DNA from: Riptortus pedestris
Taxonomy: Eukaryota; Arthropoda; Insecta; Hemiptera; Alydidae
DNA length: 64,000 nucleotides
Reading direction: 5' to 3'
Assembly: GCA_019009955.1 (NCBI GenBank)
Contig: CM032228.1
Location: 96,592,501 to 96,656,500, forward strand
The position numbers and the translations under genes were made by a program. The notes beneath the pieces are model-generated. The model was not told the origin of the DNA. It saw nothing but the letters and a program-made list of their open reading frames with translations, and ran no database searches. Of the stretch, positions 33,797-46,235 are shown piece after piece (position 1 is the stretch's first letter; every line of letters begins with the position of its first letter).

Positions 33797-34467
33797 AAGT
33801 CACTTCCACCTGCCAGAATACCAACTCAAAACTCTATATTTATATTTGACGGGGATACATTTTTTTCAAGTTTCAAACTACTCTGAGAACAATAGTATTT
33901 TTCTGTCAGTAACCACTAAAAGCTCAAAATATTTCAATGGAAATTTATATTTGTAGGTCAACTATCTCAAAGAACAACATATGCTAAATGAGAATTCAAA
34001 TTTTTAACTATGAGTGGAGATATACTTCGACATCAAAATCCATATTCATCATCATTGTTTTTATTGGGGGGGGGGGGATGGAAAGAACTAATTGTGTTTA
34101 GAAATACGATTACAGTCCTAAAATGTTATTTACAATTACCAGTTTTGAAGTTTTGACTTCTGACTTCCAGGCGACAATGAATTAATTCGAATTCTATGAA
34201 AGTGACTTAATAGAATTGAGACATTTTTTATATATGTATCAAGGAGATGACTTGCACTATTTTATACTTTCCTACCACCCTCAAGAGTGGTGGTTTACTT
34301 TGATGTCAAAAAATATGTTTGTCAATATCTTCACTAATATTGATTTTATTTGAAAAATGTAATGAAAGATTGAATTGTTGACAAAACTTATTTTCGTCAA
34401 TACGAATTGTTAATGTTGGCTTCAACAGAAAAAAAATAAATTGTAAAACATTGCTTAAATTTTTAAG

Positions 34468-34692
34468 GGCTTAGGTTAGCCATGTGAATTAAAGCGTTAG
34501 CTTTAATCTCATATGGTAAACCTAGAGTGGAGAATTTGATTCCCACCTGTGCAATAGAAATTTATTTAGTGACTAGCTCGTTAAATAAAATCCTTAGTCC
34601 CACCCTGGCTAGAAAAGGGTGGTACCTGTGGATAACCCATCCCAATTAGCCATAGTAGCAAAAAGTGGACATTAATAAATAATAATAATAAT
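34468..34692 (+). repeat. tRNA-derived SINE (family C), best full-length copy
   Basis: The head has gggcttaggttagccatgtg, then aattaaagcgttagctttaa, an A-box-like ttagccatgtg and a B-box-like tttgattcccacc. The body reads gcaatagaaatttatttagt, gactagctcgttaaataaaa, tcccaccctggctagaaaag, then ggataacccatcccaattag and aaaaagtggacattaataaa. It ends in an (aat/aataa)n tail. Total about 220 bp. Pol III promoter boxes plus a short A-rich tail mark a SINE. Confidence 0.75.
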
Positions 34693-35569
34693 TAAATTTA
34701 TGAATTTCAAAATACTCATTTTAAAACTCGAGCCACAAAAAATAATTTATCAGCACTCAAATAGATTGTGTGTTTTATTTGACTAACTAGCTGTGTTACT
34801 AATTGTTGTAGGTTAGATATAGAAATGGTTCCCGTGTAAATACAAAGATAGGACCAATATGCAAATCACCCTGTTATTTTCATCTATAATACCTATTGAG
34901 TAAAGTGCCAATTGGTCAAATTTAAGTAATAATGGTTTCCCGTCAAAATATCAAGATTCGGATAATCAAAGTTCTCAGTGTTTGCACAAAAATTGCAGTG
35001 ATATTATTGTTTTGATAACCTGTAGATAGATAACCCCACTGAATAAACCTCATTAGCACAAAGTGAACATTAATACATTATTGTAATTATTGCTTTATGT
35101 GTCAAACAAGGAATAGCAACTATGGGAAGAATATTGATGGACTTATTATTATTATCAATGTTCATGAGACAAAAAAAATTTAGTTTCCCATCAAATCATA
35201 ACAGTTGCATCATCGTAGCATTCAAAGAAAATATAATGTTCAGGCATTCATTATCCAGTATCAGATGGTCGAAGTAATTAGCTAACTGTGTTACTGTCTT
35301 AATTGGTTGAAGTGAAACTGGTTTCCTGTAGAAATTTATTAAGGTTCTTCAAAATAATTTCACAATCAATCTGAGGCATTCTCCTGGAATGTTGATGAAT
35401 TCTATTTTGTGATTGGAAGTTTGAAATTAGGTTTTTGAAATTCATTAATTTGAACAATATATTACGATTAAAAAATACATTTTGAACACCATTGGTTATT
35501 TCAAATTAAATAACATTTATATAGAAAAATAATCTTTGTGGATGACGCTACATTGAACATATTTTGTAT

Positions 35570-35990
35570 GTAACTCACAGAGTAAAGGTTCAATGAAAAT
35601 CATATTTGATATTTATCCTAGGAATAAAATGTTTCATGATATATCAGTTTATTCTTCATATAAGAAGAGTAGGAGTTGGGGTTTTTAAGGGCTGAAAACT
35701 AAAAAATGCAAATACTTCAGTTTTATATACAAAATAGAAAAAACGAAAGAAAAAAAAAAAAAATGAATAGTTCCAGATTTATAGAAAATTAAATTTACGA
35801 AATTTTCTATAAAATTTTTTTTATCTTACTCATAATAATGAAGATGTTTGGTATTCTTGATTTTCTCCTCTTTAACCCCTCTTCCCCAGTCCCTTTTCAG
35901 CAGTTTATGAACTATTTTTATTGTTTTACATAAAATGCTTAAATATTGAGTTTGGTAATGATCAAACAAAAATTATGATTGCTGTAGTGG

Positions 35991-35996
<6 letters not shown>
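35570..35996 (+). repeat. Family B upstream part
   Basis: It contains gtaactcacagagtaaaggt, catatttgatatttatccta, gaataaaatgtttcatgata, gtaggagttggggtttttaa, and aaatattgagtttggtaatg followed by atcaaacaaaaattatgatt, then a TA tract. Order matches other family B copies. Confidence 0.6.

Positions 35997-36064
<68 letters not shown>
35997..36064. repeat. (TA)n plus (CA)n microsatellite
   Basis: TA tract of about 57 bp followed by acacacacac, between a family B part and a decayed family A 3' end. Confidence 0.95.
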
Positions 36065-36500
36065 TGCAGTGCCCAGCTTTGCTTTGGAAATCTTTAAGAC
36101 TGAATATGAATTTTTCTTCAAGACTTCACTGTGCACATTAATTTTTTTATGCCCTGCCTCCACATTATTATGATAATTTTAGGAAAATTATAGCATTTTT
36201 TAAAAACTTCAAATAAATATAAAAATGAAAATGAATTCCTAATCAATCCCTTTTCACTGTTAAAAACACGATGGACAATATGAATCATAATCACAGATAG
36301 CATTCATCATTATTAAGTATCACATATGAGGTACCCATCTTTGTTTCGGAAATGTTTAAAATGAATAATGAGTATCAATGTTATTCATTTCAAGGAGAGT
36401 CTGGTAGAATAAACATTAAACAGTTCTAATCAAATTCATTTCTCTTTTCAAAACCTAATGGGTCATATATATTTTAATCACTTATAGTATTCTATATTAT
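36064..36500 (-). repeat. Decayed family A fragments
   Basis: The plus strand reads cagtgcccagctttgctttg, similar to the inverted family A 3' end (ctcagatacccggcttcgct), then aagactgaatat, and a second start near 36326 (tgaggtacccatctttgttt). Two partial copies lie end to end, much diverged. Confidence 0.5.
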
Positions 36501-37371
36501 GAAACTTGAAAGAATTAAAGTAAAAAATGAACTAAATTTGAGGAAACTTCATATGAGTCTTTTAGTAAGATAACTTAACTAACTGCTACACTAATATTCT
36601 TTCTTAGTTGAAGAGGGAAGGTCACGAACTTTTCAACTCCATTTTAATTTTTTAATTCCAGTGACAGGTTGCTCTAAGAGTAAAGTATATTGCCCCCCCC
36701 CCCTTTCTACCAAGCATTAATTAATCAGAAATGTCAGTTTTCCCTTAAATGTATTAATATTTCATTTTAACCTAAAACACAAAAATTATTTGAGCATACA
36801 TTTTTAGTACTGTAAAGTTAATATAAACAGAATTGTGCAAATAGGTTAACACAAACAGAATTGAGAACTTAAATTAGCAGTATACAGTTGCTTAGCTCTT
36901 AAGTAGTGAGGAGGGGGAAGACATGAGTCATGAGAGACCTCTTCTTAACCCTCACATCATACTTAGCTATTTAACCTATGCATTTATTATTGTTTCTCCT
37001 GGGAAGTGAATACTTTAATGTTCTGAGTATATATATATATATATACATAAAACTCTTTCATTTAAATACAGGGAAGATTTAAAGTGAGGATATATTAGTT
37101 TATTGTAATATAAGAAATTATACCCCTTCCATTGTAAGGTTGTACCAGCCATATTTTGGCAGGTACACAAATTTATTTATTATCACTTCTGTCTCCCTGA
37201 TACTCCCGACTTCCCACTGGTTAATGCTTTCACTTTGAATCCATGTTTATGATTGATATTGTTTATGATTATTAGTGCTTGACCAGTGAATGGTAATTAT
37301 CCTGAAATTAATTTTAATTTATTCTTCAGGTCTCTAAAAAAAATTCCATAAGTTTGGTAAAGTTACATGTA

Positions 37372-37482
37372 AAGACAAGAAATATAAAAATATTGTGCAT
37401 AGTGGAGACTGACAGAAAAAATGCCATCGTTATTCAGTCTTTAGAGATCATGAGTAAAGCTGGAAACCTCAGCTAGTGTATA
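37372..37482 (+). repeat. Family A 3'-end fragment
   Basis: gacaagaaatataaaaatat, then aatgccatcgttattcagtc, and agctggaaacctcagctagt. It ends in CTAG followed by T, like the complete copies, but the terminal hairpin has decayed. Confidence 0.55.
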
Positions 37483-37526
37483 TTTATACATGTATATATA
37501 CGTAAGTGTATGCATACATGCATAAA

Positions 37527-37650
37527 TTCAAACAGATTTTTGTTATCTCCTAGGAGGCAGGATCAATGGATACGTGAAGAAATGTTTCGAATGTTGTATG
37601 ATGAATACAACCTCTACAGGTGATTTCCCTTAAGGTAAATCTCCTAAAAC
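37527..37650 (+). repeat. Family B terminal segment
   Basis: attcaaacagatttttgtta, tctcctaggaggcaggatca, then gatttcccttaaggtaaatc and tcctaaaa. Same order as the copies at 19343 and 21343. Confidence 0.65.
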
Positions 37651-38261
37651 ACTATCTGTAATCTGCTAGTGATACAGGTTTATCTGAGTCCAATGCCAGA
37701 ATGGAGGTGATATGCCAAAATATAGCTCCCAGAGAGATACTAGAGGAACCCCTAACCTACATATAGCTCTTGCTAATCATAAAAAAAATATATATATAAA
37801 AAAAAGACATAAGGAAAGATTTCTAGAAGAGGCTTTGAAGAATACCTAGAGGGAAAGATCCCTAAATCAGTGCTAACAATGGAGCTGTCAAATCCTAAGA
37901 TAGGGACTGAATTCTTTCAGCTGATTTCATATTGACTGAATTCAGTTAGCAGAATGAATTATGTCTGGATAAGCAAAGGAACCCTCTCATAGAAAGTGAT
38001 CAGGGGTAGCTAGACCTGATACTTGAAGGATATGCTAAGTTCTAGGACCCATCAGGTTCAAACCGATCAAATGAGACTGATCAGTGATGAGAAAAATGAG
38101 AAACAGCACTAACTGATAAGGGAAATTGTCCTGACCTTAAAAAAAAAAAATAACAAAGCCTCAAGATTGAGATAAGCCTTCAGACTTACTGAAATATTCA
38201 AGAGATCTCATTATCAGAGTTTTTCTGAGTTAATTTATAGCATATGGACAGAAGGATAAAT

Positions 38262-38480
38262 GTCAGCAGAATGGGGGGGGGGGCAGATATTGTACCTATA
38301 CATAAAAATTGAAACAAGTTTAAATGTAAAAATTATAGAGGAATGTTCTTCCTAATACCTATAAGACGCTGTTGGGAGGGTGGTAGTAATAATAGAGTAC
38401 CTACCACAAAGGATTTCACCCAGAGAGCTTGGGCACAGATCACCTGTTCTATTAGACAAATGCTTGATATTGCCTAAGGC
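38262..38480 (+). pseudogene. LINE reverse transcriptase fossil
   Basis: One frame reads IVPIHKN.NKFKCKNYRGMF and a short continuation, close to the 'P..KKGD...C.NYRGI(S/T)LL' entry motif of LINE reverse transcriptases. Later residues (FTQRAWA..TCSIRQMLDIA) lie where '..QAGFR.GRS..D.I..L' would be expected, but match poorly. A poly-G run and stops break the frame. The catalytic FADD block was not found. Confidence 0.45.
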
Positions 38481-41159
38481 AATGAGAGTAAAGCATTATT
38501 AATAAGTATAATATTATACCAGTGGAGGAGAGAGCAAAAAGGGCAGACAAAACAATATCTAATGTTAGAATCATGAGCATCAGAACTTAAATAAAAAATA
38601 AGTTTGTCACGACAGCAGCACCACCCCAAATCCTCTGAATCAAATCATTATCTCATATATTTGTAATTATTAAGTTTAAAATACTCCTAAATTGATACAA
38701 AAACGTTTAAGAGTTGATTTACTAAAATATTAACATGAATGAAAAATTAGATATGTAAAAATGAGTATTAATTTGCTTACTAATGATGTCTACCAATAAA
38801 AATATCTAAGCACCAAGCATTTTGAACCCTTTCTCTTACAATTAGAGAGGAATTTTATCTAGTATCAACAATTAAAAATTACAGTTTACAAATGCATGCC
38901 AAATTTCATGAATTTATGTCAACTAAGAACTATGAACGACTGATGGACTCACATAATGGGCAATTGCTACAGTCAACTGACTAACATTTCAATAGTAGAT
39001 AAATTTAACAGTATTTACTAACTTAAATAAAAGTTTGGTTCCAATATCAGACTCCTTTTTAACTATTGGAAGCAACAAATTTTTCGATAATAAAAAGTCT
39101 TATCACTCAGATGATGTGTTAACAAAGCAGATTTCTGTCACCTCGCAATCTATTTTCTATTTTTCCAAGAATTATATACCCCATGTCCGAAAACAGACAG
39201 AATTTTACTGTTTGCATACTACAGTAACCTCCCCCCCCACTCCCCTCCAATTAGCAATAAGACTATCATAAAGTGTCGTATTTCAAGCTCAAAATAAGGT
39301 ATTGTTTTCATCGGATGTTTAATGTGTAAAAGTAATTATTTGTGACTTGATATCATGTGCAATGAACATTCTATCTCCTAAAGGCCTTAACTTTTATTTG
39401 ATACCCAAAATTTCAGTTTCATAAAAAACTGAAGATTGCATTTATTAATATTTCAAATCAAACAGAAAGTGGGGGTTTAGAGAAAAAGTTAAATTAAAAA
39501 TTTCAGTGCTATTAGATTATGATTGAAAAACAACTCATTTCATTATAAACGTAATATTTTACAATTACAGTTCCAAGCACTTTTTCTGTGACTCAAATAT
39601 TAACAAAGTTATTAGTATTTTTTATTATTAGTGTTCACCTAATCGCCATTTCTACTCATGTGATTTTCATTTAAATCAACTGATTAATAAACATCTTATG
39701 TCCAGATTAAGACTGATCAAAGTCAGATCAGATTAACTTAATTTCAAAACTGGTTTACAACAGCTTCTTTTTTTACAAAAGATATGGAGAATAGAATGTG
39801 GGACGATGCCACCAACATGTCATTGCAACAGATGAGAAATCTGCATTGTTTACTCAGCACCTGTGTATTGGGCTTTTCAATTTTATTTTTATTTTTTTTA
39901 AGGGGAGTGGCGATGGTCACACACTCAATTACTGTATAGAAATGTTAGGTTTGAAGACAAGCATAACACAATTAATTTTAATCGGGCTTCTATTTGTTTT
40001 CCCTGTGCCTAATCAGCAATCTGAGGCAATTGAGAATCTATTTTTTTAAAATAAGTAGTGAAGTGGCTGTTTGATAGAGTTCACCATCCAAAGATTAAAA
40101 AGAAGTGGAACTCCTCTAATAAACAATTTCATTTCCAAGTTTCATCTTCAATCCCGTAGAAGGCTGATAAGAAACCCCAAATAAGGAACCTGCTCTGGAA
40201 TTTTTTAGACTATTTAGGCAGTAGTTTTCTGCCTAAATGAGTTATAAGAGTGGAAGCTAACTCCATCTTTTGTTTAGATAACACAAATCATCACTAACTT
40301 CTAGCAAATTCCTTGGATTTAGAACAAGATAAATGAAATAAACTAACCCAGATCAGTAATATTCTTATTTAACTATTGGTTTTACTACAGCATGTGTGCA
40401 GGGAAATGTGAATATGCATGTCACCTTTTACTCTAATCCTTTTTAATCTGAATTAATACTATTAAAAAAATATGAATTACAAATAGCCCAGCTAAAAATA
40501 AGGGATATGTGAAGGCTAAGAAAAAAAAACAACACTACAAAACACTAATAACTTTGATATTTCTAGAAATATATATATATATTTTTTTTTATGATACTTG
40601 GTTAAATAGCCAATGAATATATTTTAAGATTTAAATACATAGCCTGGACAAAGAGGCATTGGAATATAATTAAATAAAAATAGAACTAAAGCAAAGATGA
40701 ATTCTGGGATAATACATGTCCCTGGTTCTTGGGAACAGCCATCAAGACTTACCTTTATGACCCATACAATAAATAAAAGTCTATCACGCAGGGGCTGAGT
40801 AAACTAAGAAGATTTCCCACATGAAGGTTTACAATAGATAAATCTACATACTGGTAACACCACCATTAATAAGTGAATTAATACAAACGGTAATGAGAAA
40901 GCTTTTAGTCAATTTACATGTTAATAAACTATACAACGGAAAGCATCTGAATTGTAAACTAAAAGGCCAGCCAACCTATTGGAGCTGAATAAATAGAACT
41001 GAAAAAAAAAAACATTACTGAAATATATCAGAACATAACATATAAATTTTATTGAAAACTATTTACTATAGATCGTGCTGTAATTTATAATGAATCAGAA
41101 TAATGTTAATCTCAATCACTCAAATTTTTGTAATCTAAGAACAAAAGAAGGGAAGGGGG
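38481..41159. other. Unassigned intronic DNA (WTAP intron 1)
   Basis: No gene or clear repeat is identified. The open frames near 39035 and 39798 show no motif I recognise; the latter is hydrophobic at its end but has no start context or homology. Confidence 0.45.
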
Positions 41160-41625
41160 ATCAGATCAACAGAATGTATTTGCATATATCTCACAAAGTA
41201 AAAGTCTAATGAAAACAATATTCGATATTTAACCTTGGAATGAAGTGGTTCATGATATAACAGCTTATTATTAATGTGACATGGGTACAAGTGGGGGTTT
41301 ACTGAAAGCCAAAAACTATAAAATGCAAATATCTTGGTTAATATTTGTGATATAGAAAATATCTATAGAATAATATTTATAATCATTCACTATTTCGAAA
41401 TTCCCCCTCCCACTGATCTGATTTCAGCCATTAATGAACTTGATCTTTCTTTTTATATAAAACAATTAAATACAGTTTGGCAACGATCAAACAAAAATTG
41501 CAACTGCTAGAGCATTAGCATATATATATAATTTTGAATGGACCTCATTGAAGAAATATTTCGAAAATCCAGTCATGAGTACAACTGCAACAGCTGATTT
41601 CCCTTAAGGGAAATCTGCAAAAGTC
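41160..41625 (+). repeat. Family B copy, nearly complete
   Basis: It starts near gcatatatctcacaaagtaa and passes through tcatgatataacagcttatt, gtgggggtttactgaaagcc, attccccctcccactgatct, gatttcagccattaatgaac, and aattgcaactgctagagcat. A short TA tract follows, then gaatggacctcattgaagaa and gatttcccttaagggaaatc. This is the clearest single-unit copy showing all parts joined by only a short (TA)n. Confidence 0.7.
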
Positions 41626-41989
41626 AATTGACTTTGTACCATTTTTGACCACTATGAGAATATTTTGGCATTATGCCATGACATCAATATGAACATCCAA
41701 AGATTGGGAGATAGGGTGTACCTCCTTGAATCAAGAACAGTCTATCATACCAATCTGTACAAGACATAATTTTAAAAATCTATGCTCTGATAACCTAACA
41801 CAGATTTATTTACAGAATCTTCTCTAACTTCTACAAAATGGTTGCTAATGATAATTTGATTATACTATAGGTAATTAACTTTTTTAAAGTTGAACTGGCC
41901 TCCCAAAAGTATTTTATTGATCAAATCTTTGCTTAAATGAAGGGAATAAAAAAAAATTACTCCTCCCAAAACCCCAATAATTATTGAAT

Positions 41990-42105
41990 TAATTAAATAA
42001 AATCCTTAGTACTATCCTGGTTAGAAAAGGGTGGTAACCTGTAGATGGCCCATCCCAATTAACCATAGTAGCAAAAGGAGGATGTTAATAAATACAAATA
42101 ACTTC
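41990..42105 (+). repeat. tRNA-derived SINE (family C), 3' part
   Basis: gaattaattaaataaaatcc, ttagtactatcctggttaga, aaagggtggtaacctgtaga, tggcccatcccaattaacca, then gtagcaaaaggaggatgtta and an A-rich end. The tRNA-like head is missing. Confidence 0.65.
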
Positions 42106-42209
42106 ACAAATATTTATGTGAGTGAAAAATGTACACGACAAGAACTGTGTGTAGAATTTGCTTAATAAAATTGATTGTAAAACATATTTTGATCTGATTG
42201 ATAATAATA

Positions 42210-42490
42210 ATACCCCTTCTCTAAAACCCTGTTCCTTGCATGATTCCAGCCACTAACCAATATGCCTTCAGTTTAACATGAAGCGTGCAGTTTTAAATAT
42301 AATGTTCGGTAACAATAAAATATAAGTTACAACTATTTAAGTCCTAACAGACAAATAGGTAAATAAAAAAGGTATATACAACATTGAATAGACCTCATCT
42401 TTGTCAACTTCTATGCAGGATCAATGGGCAGTTGAAGAAAATGGTTCAAAAATTGAGTCAGAATTACTTAAGAAAAATCTACTAAAAAGA
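42210..42490 (+). repeat. Family B copy, diverged
   Basis: ccttctctaaaaccctgttc, cattattccagcc-like text, ataaaatataagttacaact, then acattgaatagacctcatct, ctatgcaggatcaatgggca, ending near cttaagaaaaatctactaaa. The terminal palindrome is mostly lost. Confidence 0.5.
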
Positions 42491-43735
42491 AGAACTTATA
42501 GAAAGTCAGTGTTAACTTGGTCAAGCTTTGCACAAATAATTGAACTATTAGATTATTACTAAGAGTCATATATATAGTTTTTTTTGTATAATTTTTAATA
42601 TGCATACAATTATCTTTTAAATATAAGTAAAAGATTAAAAGTTATTTGCAAGTAATAATTTGCCAAGTTATATGAATATTTATTACCATTAGCTAATTTA
42701 GTAATATTCATTATCATTAACCAAATAACAGACATTGGTGTGACCCATGGGTGCTGAATCGGGCATGTAACTAGTTTGTCTGAGTTCCAATCCCTGGAGA
42801 GACATTTTCTTGAGCCAGATTAAGAAGTATCATCGAGAAATTCTAACAATTCTCCTGCTAACCAATTATCATCAAAACCCAATTACAGAGCTCTTTTAAA
42901 AACATTGCATATTATTTTGCCATTAACATGGAACAAGCAATATGATACCCATATGTACTCGAGCCAAAAATTGTCTGAGAGGCCCTCTTATGTAATACTA
43001 TGGAACTTCATGGGCTGTAGTGCAAAAGTATTATTATTAACAAGCAATTGCAAATAGGTTAAACAAATAAGTAATTTAGAATAATTATAGTATTTATTCA
43101 CTTACACATCATAAAAATAAGAAGATATACATTTACACTTTCATCTTAGCAAATAAAATCACGTATACTTTACTTTTAATTGTACGAATAATATACGTTC
43201 AAATATAACTAAATCATATTCAAATTGTATAACATAAGTTAACACTTATTTATTTTAACTCTACCCACTCGGCAATAAATTATGAAAATTCTAATAATTA
43301 ATTATAAAATAAGAAATTTATTAATAAAAAAAGAACTTATGTAATATAATAATATACATAATGATTAAAAAATAACTAAATATTATTGGGTTGGGGAGTA
43401 TGGAAAGCTCAAAAACTTTTAATTAGAAGTAATAAACATATTGGAATAAACTATTAAGATATAAATTACAGAATTGTAAAATAAAAAATAAAGCCAAATA
43501 AGTGAAAACATGAAATTTTATAAAGGATCCTAATATTTACAAGCCTTTTTCTGTTCACCTAAAGTAAATATATTTGGCATTGTTGTATTTGTGAGACCCA
43601 CATATAGAGGGAGTTTAGAAGTGATGGTCTATGGCCCCTATCATTGTATAATGAACACTTTCCAACGTTATATAATTTTGTTTATCAACTATTTAAGTAG
43701 CGTACTCTTAGCGTGATTTACAAAATGTTCATCGA

Positions 43736-44104
43736 TTGTACCTAGAAGATGCCAAAAATGAAGTCCATTCAAGTACAGTCTTTTTGGTTTTATTTCTCTC
43801 TCGTTATTTTATCAATGTTTTAACATTCCAACAAAAAAAATTCAGACCCTCCACCTTGAATGCATTTGTAATCAATGCAGTCATTTTTTTGACTTGTTTG
43901 GTAGATAGTAGGAGTAATGTTTTAGATGCTTCTTATCTAAAACGAGAAGTAGATGATCAATACCAAACTTTCAGAGGCCATTTCTGCACTAAAACTCATG
44001 CAAAAGTTTCAAAAAGTATGTTAATCCAGAGTAATCAAATTATAACTAGGAAATACGCCATTTTGAAGAATGATGAGAAGGTTCTGCAAGTAGATCTGCA
44101 TTAG
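43736..44104 (+). other. Unidentified 122-codon open frame in WTAP intron 1
   Basis: The frame begins MYLEDAKNEVHSSTVFLVLF and includes two hydrophobic stretches (VFLVLFLSRYFINVLTF; AFVINAVIFLTCLV), then a charged region with KREVDDQYQTF. I recognise no family. It ends close to decayed family B sequence and could be part of an unrecognised retroelement or a chance frame. Confidence 0.2.
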
Positions 44105-44384
44105 AATAACGAATTGATTTTTTTTACAAATGTAGGTTGCCACCAGAAGGCTAATAATAAAAACTCGCTATTGCTCATAATTTGTTGGTAAAACCAATAT
44201 TAAAGAAAATAGTGAAATTTGTGTTTTGTCTTGCAAGTTAGAGGTAGTAAAGTATAACATAACCCAAACCCATATTCACTCCCTGAATACATATGCGAAA
44301 CATTTCCCATGGAACACAAATGTCTTAACTGGGACCAGTAGTAAGAAGTGAAATCGTTTAAATTCATAAATTAAGCACAATAAA

Positions 44385-44640
44385 GGACGCATAATAACGG
44401 AGATATTAAGAATTTTCGAAACCCCCTCTAAACCCCCCCCCTTCCTACTTGTCGGATTTCAGCCATTAACAAACTTGATCTTTAGTTTTACATAAAACAT
44501 TTAAATATCGGGTTTGATAATGATCAAAAAAAATTTGCAACCGCTTGAGCACACAAATTACATTATTATTAACAGACAAAAATATATAAATCGTGTCATG
44601 AGTACGACCTCAATAGCTGATTTCCCTTAAGGAAATTTAC
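44385..44640 (+). repeat. Family B copy, short
   Basis: tttcgaaaccccctctaaac, a C-tract, gatttcagccattaacaaac, aaacatttaaatatcgggtt, ttgcaaccgcttgagcacac, then directly atcgtgtcatgagtacgacc, tcaatagctgatttccctta. Much of the first half of the terminal segment is deleted. Confidence 0.65.
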
Positions 44641-46235
44641 AACTCAATTTCATTAAGGAGAGAGAAATTAAATTTTATTTAAACATAATAGGCTTCTATT
44701 ATTTGGAAAGCATTGATAATTTAAATGATCTTTAAAATGAAAGGGGTTCTATATTTATAAATCTACTGGCAGCAGATACAAATATTTTTTGCCTCTGAAG
44801 AAATAATAATTCAAAAGAGTTGGTTTGCAGGAAGTCTTTTTTAGATACATTTAAAATTTAAAAGGGCTGTAGGTTAACTCATACTCTGAATGCTGAAACG
44901 CTGAAACCAATTGTCAAAATTTGACTGGATCTTTGTGAAAAACAGATGAAATTAAGATAAAAGCTGTAGGAAATCATATTTTAAGCTTCTCAGCATATGA
45001 GAGCCTTTATATGCAAAATGCTAGTAACTTTTTCCAGAAGACCACAAAACATCAATAGAAAATACATGGGAATATTATGGAGTCTTGTTTGATTTGCGAA
45101 AAGTACTCCAGTATCCAAAACTTTAAGTTTCATATGCTTTTAAATTTGTATGTATTAAACTTAGGTTTCCATGATGAGAATGTGACAAGTTGTATATATG
45201 GAATGAAACTACAGCTTAAAGAGGTGCACAGGAAGTAGCATATGGAGGATATAACTACACAAAAACAAGTAACATCTTAAAATGATGCTTATTCAGACTA
45301 AAAACATAACATTAAAGTAGCAGTGACATGAATGAAAATTGCACTGAAATGATAAGACTTCTAATTTACCTGGTCAAACCTTTCTACTGAATGACTATGA
45401 TTTTGGGTTGATAGAAATAAAAATACTTATACATCCATGAGTGTCATTCTGAATTAAAAGAAAAGCACAAAAAAAAAAAAAAGTTCTAGCTATATTTGGT
45501 AAAATGAATATCACAACCGAATTTTATTTCAACGAAACCACAAGAAGAGTCAAAAACCAGAATATCAAAAAATACACAGAGCAAATCTGTCTCAGTTGCA
45601 AATTCAATGGATGAGATTCTTGAAAAATGAATCTCAAAAGATATTGCATAAGACATTGCATGATTCTAAATTCCATATTTTGGATGTTTCACCTAAAAGA
45701 GGAAGACCAAAAATAAATACGAAAATATTAAATTACTTCTACTATACACCACCACTAACGAAAGAAAATCATACAAGATGTGTTTACATCCCCCCCGTTT
45801 TTCTGGAACATTTTAATCTTAAAAACTATTAATAATAAAAATAGTAAGATTTCAAAAACAGATAATAAACATCCATAAATTATTTCATTTAAGTCATCGT
45901 TTCTAATAAAACCCAAACTTTTTTTATTGCTTTAAGTTATTTCTAAGACATTCAATTAATTTTGATAATGGTCAAGTCAATTCAAACTTTGAAAACATTT
46001 ATAAACAAAATTTCATAGTTATAAAAAGTTTCTATTAATCAAGACTAATACAATTCTAAATTACATTGATGAATATAAAGATATTTTTTAATTTATTTGA
46101 ATGCAATTCACTAATTATCTCGAAATAAGAAATAGACAGACGCTAAAAAGGCATAGACCACTATCATAATTATGAGCTCATATGGAGACAAAATTGGAAG
46201 AGCATGAATGTGTCTGTGTCAAGGCGTGGTGTGTA